Of a stretch of 64,000 nucleotides of DNA, positions 63,002 through 64,000 are shown one piece after another. Position numbers and translations under genes: made by a program. The notes beneath the pieces are model-generated. The model was not told the origin of the DNA and did not search any database. It saw nothing but the letters and a program-made list of their open reading frames with translations. Source of the stretch: Closterium sp. NIES-65 (Eukaryota; Streptophyta; Zygnematophyceae; Desmidiales; Closteriaceae); NCBI GenBank assembly GCA_948144175.1, contig CANXME010002010.1, positions 3,298,501-3,362,500 on the forward strand, written 5' to 3'. Numbering within the stretch: position 1 is the first letter of the stretch; each line of letters begins with the position of its first letter.

Positions 63002-64000
63002 CGCAGCAGCAGCAGCGCTCTCGCACCGTCCCCGGCCCTCAGCAGCTCCGTGAGTGGTACTTGCAGCGTCAGCGCGGTGGTGCGCTTGGTCCCTGCCCCT
63101 ACGTTCTTCGCACCGGTGACCGTGCGGGGGAGAGGTGTGGAGGCGCCCACACAGCCCGTCGCTGCTTTGGCCGCCTGACCGACGCCTGGCGTCAGCAGTT
63201 TCCGGAGGCCGCTGAGATCCCCCGCTGGGGAGAGCTGTCTAGGGCTGGAGTAGCTATTTATGATCTTGACTTTGATGCTATTCTCTCTGCTATGTATGCT
63301 GTGTCTGGTAGTGATGAGGATGACTGTTACCGGTGTTTCCCGCCCGACCCGGGCATTGGTACTGCCGCGTCAGGTACTAGTGAGGCTGCAGCTCTAGGTG
63401 CCAGTGCGTCTGTGCTCTCAGGTGCTGGTGAGTCCGCCCTCTCAGGTACTGTGTCGGCTTCGGCCTCTCACACCTTCACCCTTGACTCTAGAGCGTCTCG
63501 CTCCTTCTTTAGGGACCGCACCACTCTCACGCCGCTGAGTCGGCCGGTTGCGGTGTCCCTGGCTGACCCCTCTGGGGGACCTGTCCTGTCTCGCTTCTCC
63601 ACTGTCCTCCCGTGTCCAGCGGCCCCCTCTGGCACCCTGACTGGTCTCTACCTCCCCTCGTTCTCGACGAACTTGGTGAGTGGTGCTGACCTCCAGGATG
63701 CAGGTGTCCACCAGTTCACCCCTGCTCGTCAGCGGGTGACCCACTGTACGGAGGCGGATACAGGTCGTCACCTGGCTACGTTTACACGTCGGCCAGGGTC
63801 GAGCCTGTACACACTGACCACTGCTTCTCCTCCAGGTGCTGCGTCTGGTAGAGTCCCTTCGTCTGGTCAGGTGTTTGCTGCAGCGTCCAGGTCTGGTCCT
63901 GAGTCTGCCCCCTGTTCGTGTCGTCGTCTATCTCACGAGACCCTCCTCTGGCACCACCGCCTTGGCCACCCCTCTCTGCTTCGGCTCAGAGGCATGGCCT
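61897..64000 (+). CDS. Gag-Pol of element L, open to window end (partial)
   Basis: The ATG at 61897 (MATPNVLTFDAEG) is the conserved start. I read the frame by hand to the last base and met no stop (about 701 codons). UBN2-like Gag takes about 200 codons, then a long Gly tract (about codons 265-350) and a Gln run. LREWYLQRQ follows, then the C-X13-C-X3-H-X4-C motif (CPYVLRTGDRAGERC and on). The protease motif reads LDSRAS where relatives have LDSGAS, changing the active-site Gly to Arg. The frame then enters GAG-pre-integrase (LSHETLLWHHRLGHPSLLRL). It was probably recently active, with a protease that is now suspect. Confidence 0.9.
62974..63018 (+). repeat. CAG run (polyglutamine) in gag of L
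   Basis: About nine CAG codons, one CCG, then four CAG, just before RSRTVPGPQQLREWY. D and M have shorter Gln runs at the same place, so the length varies between copies. Confidence 0.9.

Larger units (their letters stand above)
60592..64000 (+). mobile_element. Element L: copia element, 3' end outside window
   Basis: 5' LTR, primer site, tandem-repeat leader and an open gag-pol frame run to the window end. It belongs to the D/M/A family. The presumed target sequence is CTTTG (60587-60591). It is the innermost of a three-level stack: L in O in F. Confidence 0.95.

Noticed and set aside
1..64000. Host genes, CRISPR arrays, rRNA genes or bacterial operons
   Set aside because: No repeat-spacer array, ribosomal sequence, operon-like gene order or non-element protein domain was found on either strand.

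Overview
The window is almost wholly LTR retrotransposons stacked inside one another. No host gene was found. Ty1/copia elements with initiator-Met-type primer sites, chromodomain-bearing Ty3/gypsy elements (chromoviruses) and a TRIM element point to a large, repeat-rich genome of the green lineage (land plant or streptophyte alga). The exact lineage cannot be read from this sequence.

Layout. (A) 1-5136: 5'-clipped copia element, + strand, landed in a TRIM LTR (5137-5195). 5196-6641: non-coding, AT-rich, then a cluster of a CGTCCGGAC motif. (G) 6642-11700: decayed copia, - strand, head to head with (H) 11736-15108, + strand. H is fused at 15109 to (I), a chromovirus that runs to 23691 and is split by (J), copia 16577-23040. 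(C) 23724-43022: a different copia lineage, + strand, split by (K), copia -, 26299-32607, and (D), copia -, 33179-40592. C is cut off by (E), copia -, 43023-49632, whose LTR is split by (B), a full chromovirus 43067-48590. (P) 49632-50529: LTR, leader and first gag codons of another element, - strand. (F) 50530-60444: chromovirus split by a 375-bp TRIM (51947-52321) and by (M), copia -, 52917-60310. The F 3' LTR is cut by a C-type LTR (O, 60445-60591), itself cut by (L), copia +, 60592 to the window end.

The boundaries rest on 5-bp target duplications read from the sequence: J CCTAC, K ATCGG, D AGGAC, B GATAC, M GGACC.

A, D, E, K, M, J, G, H and L are one copia superfamily: LTRs of only 121-137 bp, long GC-rich tandem-repeat leaders, a glycine-rich Gag with a non-canonical C-X13-C-X3-H-X4-C motif, and a pentapeptide-repeat linker between integrase and reverse transcriptase. 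D alone has an uninterrupted polyprotein with all catalytic motifs and two LTRs that read as identical, so it is probably a recent and perhaps active source. The others are damaged and could only move in trans.

Main points of interest: a leader that looks like a long antisense copy of initiator tRNA-Met next to the primer site (J, K, D, M, L); a phased -1 frameshift signal (G GGA AAC, 7-nt spacer, 8-bp stem) at the gag/pol junction of B; a TRIM whose LTR/primer-site junction forms a tRNA-like pol III promoter; and a polypurine tract held in a conserved hairpin.
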